Below are positions 7,650-14,707 of a stretch of 25,541 nt of DNA, one piece after another (the stretch's first letter is position 1; every line of letters starts with the position of its first letter). The position numbers were made by a program, and so were the translations under genes. The notes beneath the pieces are model-generated. The model saw nothing but the letters and a program-made list of their open reading frames with translations. It did no database searches and was not told where the DNA came from. The stretch is from positions 1-25,541 of the forward strand of contig OMQP01000019.1 of the NCBI GenBank assembly GCA_900313285.1, given 5' to 3'. This stretch comes from an uncultured Pseudomonadota bacterium (GTDB taxonomy: Bacteria > Pseudomonadota > Alphaproteobacteria > Rs-D84).

Positions 7650-8210
7650 TTATTTAAGATTGGATATTTCGATGATAAATCCATCACCTGTTTCTGATTT
7701 ATGTAATTTATAATCAAATTTATATTTTTGTTTTGCAGTTAAAATTTCTGTTTCAATTTCCCGGCCTTTTAATAAAAAAAGCCGGCAATTTGTTTTGTGT
7801 GTATAATCAAAAATTTTAATTAATGGTGCGAATGCACGTGCTGTGAATATGTGTTTGCCGGCATTTACCGGTATTTTTGATAATGTTTTTTCGATTCTGT
7901 CGTTTATAATTGTAAGATTTGGTAAATCGAGTTTTTGTTTTAATTCGTCCAAAAATCTTGTTTTTTTGCCAATCGATTCGATGCATGTGACATTCCATCC
8001 TAGAATAGCAAGTACGACACCAGGAAACCCTGCGCCGCTGCCCAAATCTATAATATCGACATCTTTTGGTATGTATTTGGCTAATTGTGCGCTGTCCAAA
8101 ATGTGGCGTGTTTTAATATCTGTCAAAGTGCTTGGCGCAACAAGATTCATTTTTGTTGACCATTCTTTAAGCAGTTTTTCGTATTCAATAAATTTTTCTT
8201 CTATTTTCAT
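7650..8210 (-). CDS. rsmG: 16S rRNA (guanine(527)-N7)-methyltransferase RsmG
   Basis: SAM-dependent enzyme that methylates N7 of G527 in 16S rRNA, in the 530 loop. Residues 18-45 carry the family's W-S-x-K-MNLVAPST and TRHILDSAQL segments. The SAM-binding glycine-rich loop is DLGSGAGFPG at 55-64, and FTARAFAPL is the later conserved block. At 186 residues it is on the short side (E. coli 207). There is no Shine-Dalgarno before the ATG at 8210. An extended -10 (TGT-TAGAAT) lies only seven bases upstream, which suggests a leaderless mRNA. It diverges from the TPR gene with only 25 bases between start codons. Confidence 0.95.
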   Translation of the reverse strand: MKIEEKFIEYEKLLKEWSTKMNLVAPSTLTDIKTRHILDSAQLAKYIPKDVDIIDLGSGAGFPGVVLAILGWNVTCIESIGKKTRFLDELKQKLDLPNLTIINDRIEKTLSKIPVNAGKHIFTARAFAPLIKIFDYTHKTNCRLFLLKGREIETEILTAKQKYKFDYKLHKSETGDGFIIEISNLK

Positions 8211-8217
8211 AAGATTT

Positions 8218-8226
8218 ATTCTAACA
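8218..8226 (-). promoter_or_regulatory. Extended -10 promoter of rsmG
   Basis: Minus-strand TGT-TAGAAT: an extended -10 whose hexamer differs from TATAAT at one position. No convincing -35 is visible. The A of the start codon is eight bases past the hexamer, so transcription should begin at or one base before the ATG. Confidence 0.45.
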
Positions 8227-8235
8227 TATTTTATT

Positions 8236-9855
8236 ATGAAAGGAATTAAAAGTTTTTATACGGGATCGCTTTTGATAGCAATAGTAATTTTTTGCTCGTG
8301 TTTTTTAGGGCAAAAAATATTTGAAATGAATCTGTACAAAGCAGGGCAGGTTGATTCTGTTGTTGATACTGATTTTGGGCGTTTTTTGGCGGCTCAGCAT
8401 GCGTTGTACGTTAATGATTTTAATGTTGCATCAAAATTGATTTCACAAATAAAAACAGATGTTGATTCTGTGAAACAAATGAAAATAATCACAGATTTTT
8501 TTGCAGGATCGATGCCTGAAAATGCGGTTAAATTGAAAGATTCTAAAGATTTGGTATCGCGCCTGGTATATGATGCGCATTTAATTCAAAACGATAAATG
8601 GCAAAGTGTTTACGAAAGACATAAAAAAGATGATTCTTTGATTGCTGCACCGTTGCGTATATTTTCTGCGGTGAAACAGGGTAAGACAAAAGAAGCAATA
8701 AAATTTGTGAACTCTTTGAAAACACATGATTCTTGGAAAGCATTTGTTCGTGGCCAAATAGCTGTTTTAAATAATGATATTGAAGGTGCTGCAAAAGAAT
8801 TTGCAAATGTTCATCCTGATTTTATGAATCTTAATGATTATTTATATTTAATGTCTTTTTATCAAAAAAACGGCATGTTTGAAGACATGGAAATATTGAA
8901 GGATGATTTTGTTAACAAACCAGGCGGAATGTATGTTTTGAATTATTCGCATATTCCAGATTGGTCGAATTTTGATGGATATAAAAACAATCTGGTGTTC
9001 AGTATTATTCAAACAATATCACATACACAAATAATGGTTTATACAGATCTTTCGTTGATGTTTTTGCGTTTTGCACAACTGATATCAAATGATGCTAATA
9101 TGGACGCTGTGAACTATTACTTAGGACAATATTATTTTTATAATTCTGGGGATTATGAGACATGCTTTAAAGCGATAAATAAAGAAAGTCCTTTGTATTT
9201 GTTCGGGGAATTAAGTGTTGCCGAAAAAACAAAGAATATAAAGGCGATAGAAAAGATTGCGCGCACTAATCCATTATTTATTGTTGCGGTAAATACTGCA
9301 ATACGTGAAAATATTAAAAATGGAAATAAAAGGGCGGCTTTAAGATTTATAAATCGCGGACTGAAAGAAAAAAATTTAAATGATAACGGTCGTGTTTATT
9401 TCTTGAAACAACGCGTATATGTTAATTTAATGTTTGACGACGTAAATCAGGCCCAAAAAGATATGGATAAATTACGTGAATATGATTCTGTTGTTGGACC
9501 TGATATTATGTTGTTGCAGGCACGAATTTGGGAAAAACAAAATCGTAATCTGGATGAAGCATATAAATACGCAATGACGATGATAAAAATGAATACGTCA
9601 GATGTTAATGCGTGGGATATTTTGGGTTTGATTGTTAACAAAAAAGAGGGCATATATAATGCACTTGAAATAATGGAGCGTGTTGGTGAAGTAGCTATGA
9701 CAACATCGTCTATTTATGAACATTTGGGTGATTTATATGTACAATATGGTGACAAAGAAAAAGCTTTGCGTGCGTATCAACAGGCACTTGATTTGTCAGA
9801 TGATTGTTTAATAGTGGTTCCACATGTTCAGAAAAAAATAAGGAAGTTGAAATGA
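8236..9855 (+). CDS. Membrane-anchored tetratricopeptide-repeat protein of unknown function
   Basis: A 539-residue protein with an N-terminal hydrophobic segment (about residues 10-26, GSLLIAIVIFCSCFLGQ) acting as signal anchor. A long, mostly helical region follows. The clearest repeat is near the C-terminus, where SSIYEHLGDLYVQYGDKEKALRAYQQALDL is a canonical TPR; earlier segments such as GRVYFLKQRVYVNLM and DEAYKYAMTMIKM look like diverged repeats. It is probably periplasm-facing and a scaffold for protein contacts, but I recognise no specific function. The open frame extends upstream across rsmG antisense; I place the start at ATG 8236, where the hydrophobic anchor begins. No Shine-Dalgarno is visible. 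It overlaps gpsA by four bases (ATGA), so both are cotranscribed. Confidence 0.8.
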   Translation: MKGIKSFYTGSLLIAIVIFCSCFLGQKIFEMNLYKAGQVDSVVDTDFGRFLAAQHALYVNDFNVASKLISQIKTDVDSVKQMKIITDFFAGSMPENAVKLKDSKDLVSRLVYDAHLIQNDKWQSVYERHKKDDSLIAAPLRIFSAVKQGKTKEAIKFVNSLKTHDSWKAFVRGQIAVLNNDIEGAAKEFANVHPDFMNLNDYLYLMSFYQKNGMFEDMEILKDDFVNKPGGMYVLNYSHIPDWSNFDGYKNNLVFSIIQTISHTQIMVYTDLSLMFLRFAQLISNDANMDAVNYYLGQYYFYNSGDYETCFKAINKESPLYLFGELSVAEKTKNIKAIEKIARTNPLFIVAVNTAIRENIKNGNKRAALRFINRGLKEKNLNDNGRVYFLKQRVYVNLMFDDVNQAQKDMDKLREYDSVVGPDIMLLQARIWEKQNRNLDEAYKYAMTMIKMNTSDVNAWDILGLIVNKKEGIYNALEIMERVGEVAMTTSSIYEHLGDLYVQYGDKEKALRAYQQALDLSDDCLIVVPHVQKKIRKLK

Positions 9856-10715
9856 ATATAGGTGTTTTTGGGGCTGGTGCATGGGGAACTGCGCTGGCGT
9901 ATACTTGTGCGAAATCTGGCAATAATGTAATGCATTGGGGTTTTGCGGGTGTTTTTGATGGACTGGTTGATTTACCAAAACCAGAAAATGTAACCAGAAC
10001 TGATAATATGTCAGATTTAAAATCTTGTGAATATTGGTTGATTGTGACGCCTGCTGCGTTTTTCCGTGAAACAGTTAAAAAAATGAAGCTTGTTTATAAT
10101 GGACAACCAATTTTGATTTGTACCAAGGGTATGGAGGGCGAATCTGGTGAATTTATGTCTGAAATATTAAACACAGAAATTCCAGAATGCCATGATTTTG
10201 GTGTGTTGTCAGGACCACAATTTGCACGTGAAGTTGCAACTGGTATCCCAACAGGTTCCACGATTGCCGGAAACGAAAAGGTCAGGGCAGGTGGCCACAT
10301 TGCGTTATCAAAACTTTATTTACAAGACAGTTATGATTTTATTGGTGCCCAACTTTGTGGCGTTGGTAAAAATGCCGAATCTTTAATATCTGGGTATTTG
10401 ACAATTAAAAGCGGTGGCGAAAATGAAAGGGCACTGATATTTACGCGTGCCTGGAATGAAATTGTCGATATCGCCGTTGAAATGGGTGCAAATTGCGGAA
10501 CGTTTCTTGGACTTTGTGGGGTGGGGGATTTGTTCCTTTCTGCAACATCGCCAACATCACGTAATTTTTCTGCAGGTGAAGCAATCGCAAAGGGTGAACA
10601 ATATACTGGTACAGTTGAAGGTATATTTGCCCTGCGTGGTTTAATCAGACGTGCCGAAAAGTTGGGGGTAAAGACGCCTGTTTTAATCGAAATGCGTGAT
10701 AAAATGGGATTGTAA
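9852..10715 (+). CDS. gpsA: Glycerol-3-phosphate dehydrogenase [NAD(P)+], short form
   Basis: Reduces dihydroxyacetone phosphate to sn-glycerol 3-phosphate, the backbone for phospholipids. The Rossmann motif GAGAWG spans residues 7-12 and the segment GVLSGPQFAREVATGIPT is conserved. The catalytic Lys is K173 in GVGKNAESLISG, followed by the substrate-binding NERALIFTR and by GLCGVGDLFLSATSPTSRN. At 287 residues it is 35-50 shorter than usual. Part of the N-terminal domain after strand two is trimmed, and the normal C-terminal tail is missing. The start at ATG 9852 overlaps the TPR stop (ATGA) and has AGGAAG upstream; an upstream in-frame ATG at 9804 lies inside the TPR gene. It ends two bases from the stop of the convergent radical SAM gene. 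Confidence 0.93.
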   Translation: MNIGVFGAGAWGTALAYTCAKSGNNVMHWGFAGVFDGLVDLPKPENVTRTDNMSDLKSCEYWLIVTPAAFFRETVKKMKLVYNGQPILICTKGMEGESGEFMSEILNTEIPECHDFGVLSGPQFAREVATGIPTGSTIAGNEKVRAGGHIALSKLYLQDSYDFIGAQLCGVGKNAESLISGYLTIKSGGENERALIFTRAWNEIVDIAVEMGANCGTFLGLCGVGDLFLSATSPTSRNFSAGEAIAKGEQYTGTVEGIFALRGLIRRAEKLGVKTPVLIEMRDKMGL

Positions 10716-10717
10716 TT

Positions 10718-11710
10718 TTATCTGGTGATGATTGGGTTGAATATGCGTTCATAAAACCAATAATATTGGTCTTCGGTTTCGCATCCGCGTAATAATTCTT
10801 TTTTTATCTGGGGTAAATCTTTTGGTTTTTGATGTTCGTCTAGCCATGGTGTCATTATTTTTCGACCGGAATTTTCGCCCAATGTTACGCGTCCAAAATT
10901 ATCAAAAGCAACAAGTGTATGTGGGTTATTGTATACGTATGATACAAATGCAAATTGTGGATATTGTATTTGATATGCGTTGTTCATTTTTGATGCGCGA
11001 CCACCACTGAAAAGTATTGCCTTGCTGGAAAAATAAAGTGTTTTACCGTTCAGTAATTTATAATTTGTACCAGAATTAAGACTAAATAAATCATCTTTTT
11101 TTACGTGTTTGAAAAGTTCTTGTTCAAAAGTATGAAGCAATTCTTCTTGGTCATCAAACGAAGAAAGATGAATCATGACAGGTAAACCAGCCAATTCTTT
11201 TATAACACGCATATTGTTTTCAAAACAGTTTGTGTGATATGTGTCCAAAGATAAAGATATTTGAATTTTTGGCATTTCATGTTCGCCAGGTTCGTTTTTG
11301 GTTATTAATTTTTTTAAATCGCTGAATATTTCATGGCCAAAAGAAGTATTGGCCCATCCTGCATTTGTTTTTATATCGGCACCGATTTTGTTGTCTATGC
11401 AAAATTGTAAAAGGTTGGTGATGTATTGTTTATCACCAAATTTGTATGACGAAAATATTTCACCACCAGTAAATACAACTTCGTTTAAAAACTTTGAATC
11501 TTGTTTTGCCTGGGTAAGAAAACTGGTGATAGTTTCTTGTGGAATATATGTTTTTTCTTGGTCTGGGCCTGCCTTTTCGCAACAATGAGGGCATTTGAAC
11601 CAACAATAGTTTGTTGTTTTAAATATCAACAGATACGGCAATTCTTTGAATGTGCCGGCAGAATCAATAGGCGTACCCAAAAAGTTATACAAAGCATCTA
11701 TGATTTTCAT
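10718..11710 (-). CDS. Radical SAM protein of unknown function
   Basis: The 330-residue protein has the radical SAM cluster motif C-x3-C-x2-C as CWFKCPHC (Cys36, Cys40, Cys43) and the SAM-contacting VVFTGGE (GGE at 82-84). SLSLDTYH probably forms a later barrel strand. The C-terminal third contains VAFDNFGRVTLGENSGR and only one Cys (in LLRGCETED), so there is no full SPASM cluster. I cannot name a substrate. The gene stands alone, convergent with gpsA (two bases between stops) and divergent from pnp. The ATG at 11710 has no Shine-Dalgarno, and a promoter with a perfect -35 ends only seven bases upstream, so the mRNA is probably leaderless. Confidence 0.85.
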   Translation of the reverse strand: MKIIDALYNFLGTPIDSAGTFKELPYLLIFKTTNYCWFKCPHCCEKAGPDQEKTYIPQETITSFLTQAKQDSKFLNEVVFTGGEIFSSYKFGDKQYITNLLQFCIDNKIGADIKTNAGWANTSFGHEIFSDLKKLITKNEPGEHEMPKIQISLSLDTYHTNCFENNMRVIKELAGLPVMIHLSSFDDQEELLHTFEQELFKHVKKDDLFSLNSGTNYKLLNGKTLYFSSKAILFSGGRASKMNNAYQIQYPQFAFVSYVYNNPHTLVAFDNFGRVTLGENSGRKIMTPWLDEHQKPKDLPQIKKELLRGCETEDQYYWFYERIFNPIITR

Positions 11711-11717
11711 ACGGATA

Positions 11718-11745
11718 TATTTAGCACAAAAATAAAAATTGTCAA
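11718..11745 (-). promoter_or_regulatory. Promoter of the radical SAM gene
   Basis: Minus-strand TTGACA (11745-11740, perfect -35) and TAAATA (11723-11718) with 16-base spacing and a TGC extension before the -10. The start codon lies seven bases past the -10, predicting a leaderless transcript. Confidence 0.55.
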
Positions 11746-11766
11746 TAAAAAATCTAGTCTAATATC

Positions 11767-11794
11767 TTGCAAATAAATAAATATTTTTTATAAT
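11767..11794 (+). promoter_or_regulatory. Promoter of pnp
   Basis: TTGCAA (11767-11772) and a perfect TATAAT (11789-11794) with 16-base spacing. Transcription should begin near 11801, giving a leader of about 105 bases. It is divergent from the radical SAM promoter, with the -35 elements 21 bases apart. Confidence 0.7.
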
Positions 11795-11821
11795 AAACCC
11801 GTAAAAGCCGCAGGGATGAAA

Positions 11822-11886
11822 TTGTTCTTTCTTGTATTTGGGCAAAGAATACAAAAACGAATGATTTTTCTCTGCAAAAAGAACAA
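11822..11886 (+). promoter_or_regulatory. Nested stem-loop in the pnp leader
   Basis: TTGTTCTTT (11822-11830) pairs with AAAGAACAA (11878-11886). Inside it TTGTATT (11832-11838) pairs with AATACAA (11848-11854). E. coli pnp has a double-stranded leader cut by RNase III and then by PNPase for autoregulation; this could be an equivalent, but only the pairing is visible. Confidence 0.4.
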
Positions 11887-11906
11887 ACAAACAAATGGAG
11901 AAATAT

Positions 11907-12371
11907 ATGTTTGGTATTTTCAAAAAAGGTGAAAAAAACGTTTTGAATAACCCAATCGCTGTTGAATTCCAATATGGTGATGAAACAGTCAGATTAGAAA
12001 CAGGGCGTTATGCAAAACAAGCAACTGGTGCCGTTATGGCAACAATGGGTCAAACAATGGTTTTGGCAACTGTATGTGCCGAAAAAACAGCAGTAGAAGG
12101 GCAAGATTTCTTTCCTTTGACTGTTGATTATCAAGAAAAATATGCGTCCAGTGGTCGTATCCCTGGATCACGCGACAGACGCGAAGGCAAAGCAAGCGTA
12201 TCTGAAACTTTGATTGCGCGTTTGATTGACCGTCCAATCCGTCCATTGTTCCCAGAAACATTTAAAAACAAAGTTCAAATCATTGCCCAGGTATTTTCTT
12301 ATGACAAGAAAAATCAACCTGATATTTTGGCTATGATTTGGTCCAATTGGTGCAGCGCGTGTTGGATATAA
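11907..12371 (+). pseudogene. pnp: Polyribonucleotide nucleotidyltransferase, N-terminal part up to the frameshift
   Basis: Start of polynucleotide phosphorylase, the 3'-to-5' phosphorolytic RNase of the degradosome. MFGIFKKGEKNVLNNPIAVEFQYGDETVRLETGRYAKQ begins the first RNase PH-like domain. The conserved TVDYQEKYASSGRIPG and LIARLIDRPIRPLFP segments follow. The start is ATG 11907, because the ATG at 11895 contains the GGAG that serves as its Shine-Dalgarno. Homology continues to QPDILAMI (codon 144, ending 12338). The frame then shifts and gives ten unrelated residues before TAA at 12369. The next homologous residues, GPIGAARVGYKDG, are in another frame from 12340. About 14 residues normally found between are absent, consistent with a 41-base deletion. 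Confidence 0.85.
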
Positions 12372-14028
12372 AGACGGTCAATATGTTTTGAATCCTTCGA
12401 AAAAAGATTTGGAAGATTCAAAAATGGATTTGGTTGTTGCTGCTACAAAAGATGGCGTGTTAATGGTTGAATCTGAAATTGGCGAATTAGATGAAAAAAC
12501 AACATTGGGTGCTGTTAAATTCGGTTTTGATCAACAACAAACTGTTATCAAAGCAATTAACGAATTTGTTGAAAAAGCTGGTAAAGAACCATGGGCTGTT
12601 CCAGAACACAGTGAAGAATATGTTGTTATGGAAAAAGATTTTGAACAATACGCAAACGAAATCACAGATGCTTTGTTAATCAAAGAAAAATTAGTTCGTT
12701 TGGATACTTTGGCTGAAATTCATGCAAAAGCGAAAGCACGTATTCCAGAATTATTCCCAGAAACCACAACTGCAACATCTACTTTGGAATCATGGGCAGA
12801 TGAAATTGTTGAAAATATTACAGCGCGTATTATGCGTGGTAATATCTTGGCGGGTAAACCACGTATCGATGGTCGTGATACAAAAACTGTTCGTCCAATT
12901 GAAATTGAATTGGGTGTGTTGCCACGTGCACATGGTTCTGCATTGTTCACACGTGGTGAAACTCAAGCGCTTGTTTCATTAACTTTGGGTGGTGGCAAAG
13001 ATGCATTACCAATTGAATCTTTGGATGGTGACAGTGAACGTGATTTCATTTTGAACTATAACTTCCCAGGATATTCTGTTGGTGAAGCAAAAGGTTTGAA
13101 ATCCCCGGGTCGTCGTGAATTAGGACATGGTAATTTGGCATGGCGTGCAGTTCATCCAATGGTACCAACACGCAGTGAATTTGATTATGTAATTCGCGTA
13201 TGTTCTGACATTTTGGAATCAAATGGTTCATCATCTATGGCAACAACATGCGGTGCTACATTGGCAATGATGGACGGTGGAGTTCCAATGAAACGTCCTG
13301 TTGCAGGTATTGCTATGGGCTTAATCAAAGAAGGTGATGATTACGCAATCTTGACTGATATTTTGGGTGATGAAGATCACCTTGGCGATATGGACTTTAA
13401 GGTTACAGGTACAGATCGTGGTATCACAGCATTGCAAATGGATATCAAAATCACATCTATTACTTTTGAAATCATGGAACATGCATTATCTCAGGCAAAA
13501 GATGGCCGTATGCACATTTTAGGCAAAATTGAAAAGGCAATCAAAGCCCCACGTAAAACTTTGTCTGAATTTGCACCTCAGGCATATACAATGAAAATAA
13601 ATCCTGAAAAAGTTCGCGATGTTATCGGCAAAGGTGGCGCTGTCATTCAAGCTTTGACACGTGAAACAAATACTCAAATCGAATTGGAAGATGATGGATC
13701 TATCAAAATCATGGCTGCCGACAAAGATGATGCAGACGCAGCAATCGCACGCATCAAAGAAATTGTTGCAGAACCAGAAGTTGGCGAAATCTATGAAGGT
13801 GAAGTCAGCGGTATTAAAGATTTTGGTTTGTTCGTCAAGATTTTGAAAAATTTTGAATCTATGGTTCATATTTCTGAAATCACAGGTGAAAGATTGAATA
13901 AAATCGAAGACGCTAAAATCAAAGTTGGCGATAAAGTATTTGTAAAATACCTGGGAACAGATAAACGTGGTAAAACACGTATGTCCATGGTTGGTATCGA
14001 CCAAAAAACAGGTAAAGAAAAGAAATAA
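12340..14028 (+). pseudogene. pnp: Polyribonucleotide nucleotidyltransferase, remainder after the frameshift
   Basis: Continues PNPase from GPIGAARVGYKDG to the normal end. It holds the second, catalytic RNase PH domain: NFPGYSVGEAKGLKSPGRRELGHG, the phosphate-binding CGATLAMMDGGVPM, and DILGDEDHLGDMDFKVTG with the metal-binding Asp residues. A KH domain (VRDVIGKGGAVIQALTRE) and an S1 domain (YEGEVSGIKDFGLFVKI to GKTRMSM) follow. All of these are intact over about 560 codons, so the lesion is recent, tolerated or an assembly error. Adding 41 bases to 11907-14028 gives exactly 721 codons, a normal PNPase. The frame opens after a TGA at 12334. Internal starts are only TTG 12388 or ATG 12424, neither with a clear ribosome-binding site. 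Confidence 0.88.
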
Positions 14029-14035
14029 TATTAGT

Positions 14036-14068
14036 AAAACACCCTGGAAAAACAGCCAGGGTGTTTTT
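14036..14068 (+). terminator. Rho-independent terminator of pnp
   Basis: AAAACACCCTGG (14036-14047) pairs with CCAGGGTGTTTT (14056-14067) around an eight-base loop and ends in T. It lies eight bases past the pnp stop. Confidence 0.88.
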
Positions 14069-14093
14069 GATATTAAAAAAGGGATATAACACA

Positions 14094-14387
14094 ATGGATA
14101 TGGAAACACTTATGGCCCAGGCCCAAGATTTACAAACCAAAATATCTGCAGCACAAGATTCTTTGGCGCAACAACAGGTCAAAGGTATCGCAGAAAATGG
14201 TGGTATCGTTGTTTCTATGACCGGGAAATATGATATTTTATCGGTTATTATACGTCCAGAAACATTGTCTGTTGGTGCAGAAAGATTATCACAATTGGTG
14301 GCTGATGCGTATAGGGATGCAAAAGAAAAAGCAGATGTTTTAATTGAAAAAACAATGTCTGCTGTCACCGGTTCTTTGTCCGAATAG
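14094..14387 (+). CDS. YbaB/EbfC family nucleoid-associated protein
   Basis: Small DNA-binding protein of the YbaB/EbfC family, which forms dimers that coat DNA. The 97-residue product shows the family pattern: an N-terminal amphipathic helix METLMAQAQDLQTKISAAQDSLAQQQVKG, the beta segment NGGIVVSMTGKYDILSVIIRPE, and a C-terminal helix ending in MSAVTGSL (family: M...TGGL). The start at ATG 14094 has AAGGGAT about ten bases upstream. The frame is open from 14061, but that stretch includes the pnp terminator. In most bacteria this gene lies between dnaX and recR; here it stands alone between pnp and tRNA-Val. Confidence 0.87.
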   Translation: MDMETLMAQAQDLQTKISAAQDSLAQQQVKGIAENGGIVVSMTGKYDILSVIIRPETLSVGAERLSQLVADAYRDAKEKADVLIEKTMSAVTGSLSE

Positions 14388-14398
14388 TAAAAAAATAC

Positions 14399-14426
14399 TG
14401 GACAAATCAAAAAAATAAGATAACAT
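14399..14426 (+). promoter_or_regulatory. Probable promoter of tRNA-Val
   Basis: TGGACA (14399-14404) and TAACAT (14421-14426) with 16-base spacing, ending 12 bases before the mature tRNA 5' end. Confidence 0.45.
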
Positions 14427-14438
14427 AGGTATCGCTTT

Positions 14439-14515
14439 GGATGTTTAGCTCAGTTGGCTAGAGCATCTCGTTTACACCGAGAGGGTCAGGAGTTCGAGTC
14501 TCTTAACATCCACCA
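14439..14515 (+). tRNA. tRNA-Val (anticodon UAC), CCA encoded
   Basis: All arms pair: acceptor GGATGTT with AACATCC, D-stem GCTC/GAGC, anticodon stem TCTCG/CGAGA around loop TTTACAC (anticodon TAC at 14473-14475), and T-stem AGGAG/CTCTT with loop TTCGAGT. The discriminator A is followed by an encoded CCA (14513-14515). UAC reads valine codons. Confidence 0.96.
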
Positions 14516-14543
14516 AAAATTCAAGCCGGCGAAAGCCGGTTTT
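14495..14543. repeat. 49-bp direct repeat, copy 1 (tRNA-Val 3' end plus terminator)
   Basis: Identical to 14657-14705, an offset of 162 bases. It covers the T-loop end, T-stem, acceptor 3' strand, CCA and the terminator hairpin of tRNA-Val. Confidence 0.93.
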
Positions 14544-14550
14544 TATTTTT
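14523..14550 (+). terminator. Terminator of tRNA-Val
   Basis: AAGCCGGC-GAAA-GCCGGTTT: an eight-pair stem (one G-T pair) closed by a GAAA tetraloop and followed by T-rich sequence. Confidence 0.88.
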
Positions 14551-14557
14551 GGCATGA

Positions 14558-14677
14558 GATGTTTAGACGAGAACGACAAGAGTTCGACAACAAGTAGATT
14601 TTGGAAGCGCAGCGCGCCAAAATCGTCACGGATGCCGCGCAGGCGCTTATGCCGAGCGAGTCTCTTAACATCCACCA
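14558..14677 (+). pseudogene. Degenerate tRNA-Val copy interrupted by a GC-rich insert
   Basis: GATGTTTAG (14558-14566) repeats bases 14440-14448 of the tRNA 5' end, and 14657-14677 repeats its 3' end including CCA. Between them are about 90 bases (14567-14656) unlike a tRNA body. By hand count roughly 50 of the 90 are G or C, far above the surrounding sequence. The insert contains an inverted repeat, GATTTTGG (14597-14604) with CCAAAATC (14617-14624). It cannot fold as a normal tRNA because the anticodon arm is missing. It may be a tandem tRNA duplicate invaded by a small palindromic element. Confidence 0.55.
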
Positions 14678-14705
14678 AAAATTCAAGCCGGCGAAAGCCG
14701 GTTTT
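14657..14705. repeat. 49-bp direct repeat, copy 2
   Basis: Perfect copy of 14495-14543. Its hairpin (stem 14685-14692 with 14697-14704) may also help end the minus-strand operon arriving from the right, although the minus-strand T-run is weak. Confidence 0.93.
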
Positions 14706-14707
14706 AT

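Noticed and set aside
7843..8235. Upstream extension of the TPR protein frame
   Set aside because: The extension is antisense to rsmG. The hydrophobic anchor and homology-like sequence begin only at ATG 8236.
11895..11906. pnp start at ATG 11895
   Set aside because: The GGAG overlapping this ATG is the Shine-Dalgarno for ATG 11907, where PNPase homology begins.
12330..12400. Programmed ribosomal frameshift in pnp
   Set aside because: A frameshift alone would not explain 14 missing conserved residues. No slippery heptamer or following structure was seen; a deletion fits better.
13519..14109. 196-residue minus-strand open frame opposite pnp
   Set aside because: Phenylalanine- and cysteine-rich shadow of the pnp KH/S1 coding strand, with no independent signals.
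14558..14677. A second functional tRNA
   Set aside because: Only the first nine bases and the 3' end match. No anticodon arm can be formed from the insert.
14495..14705. Prophage or genomic island att sites
   Set aside because: Only 162 bases separate the repeats and there is no integrase or cargo gene, so a full island is not supported; a small element or remnant is kept as a finding instead.
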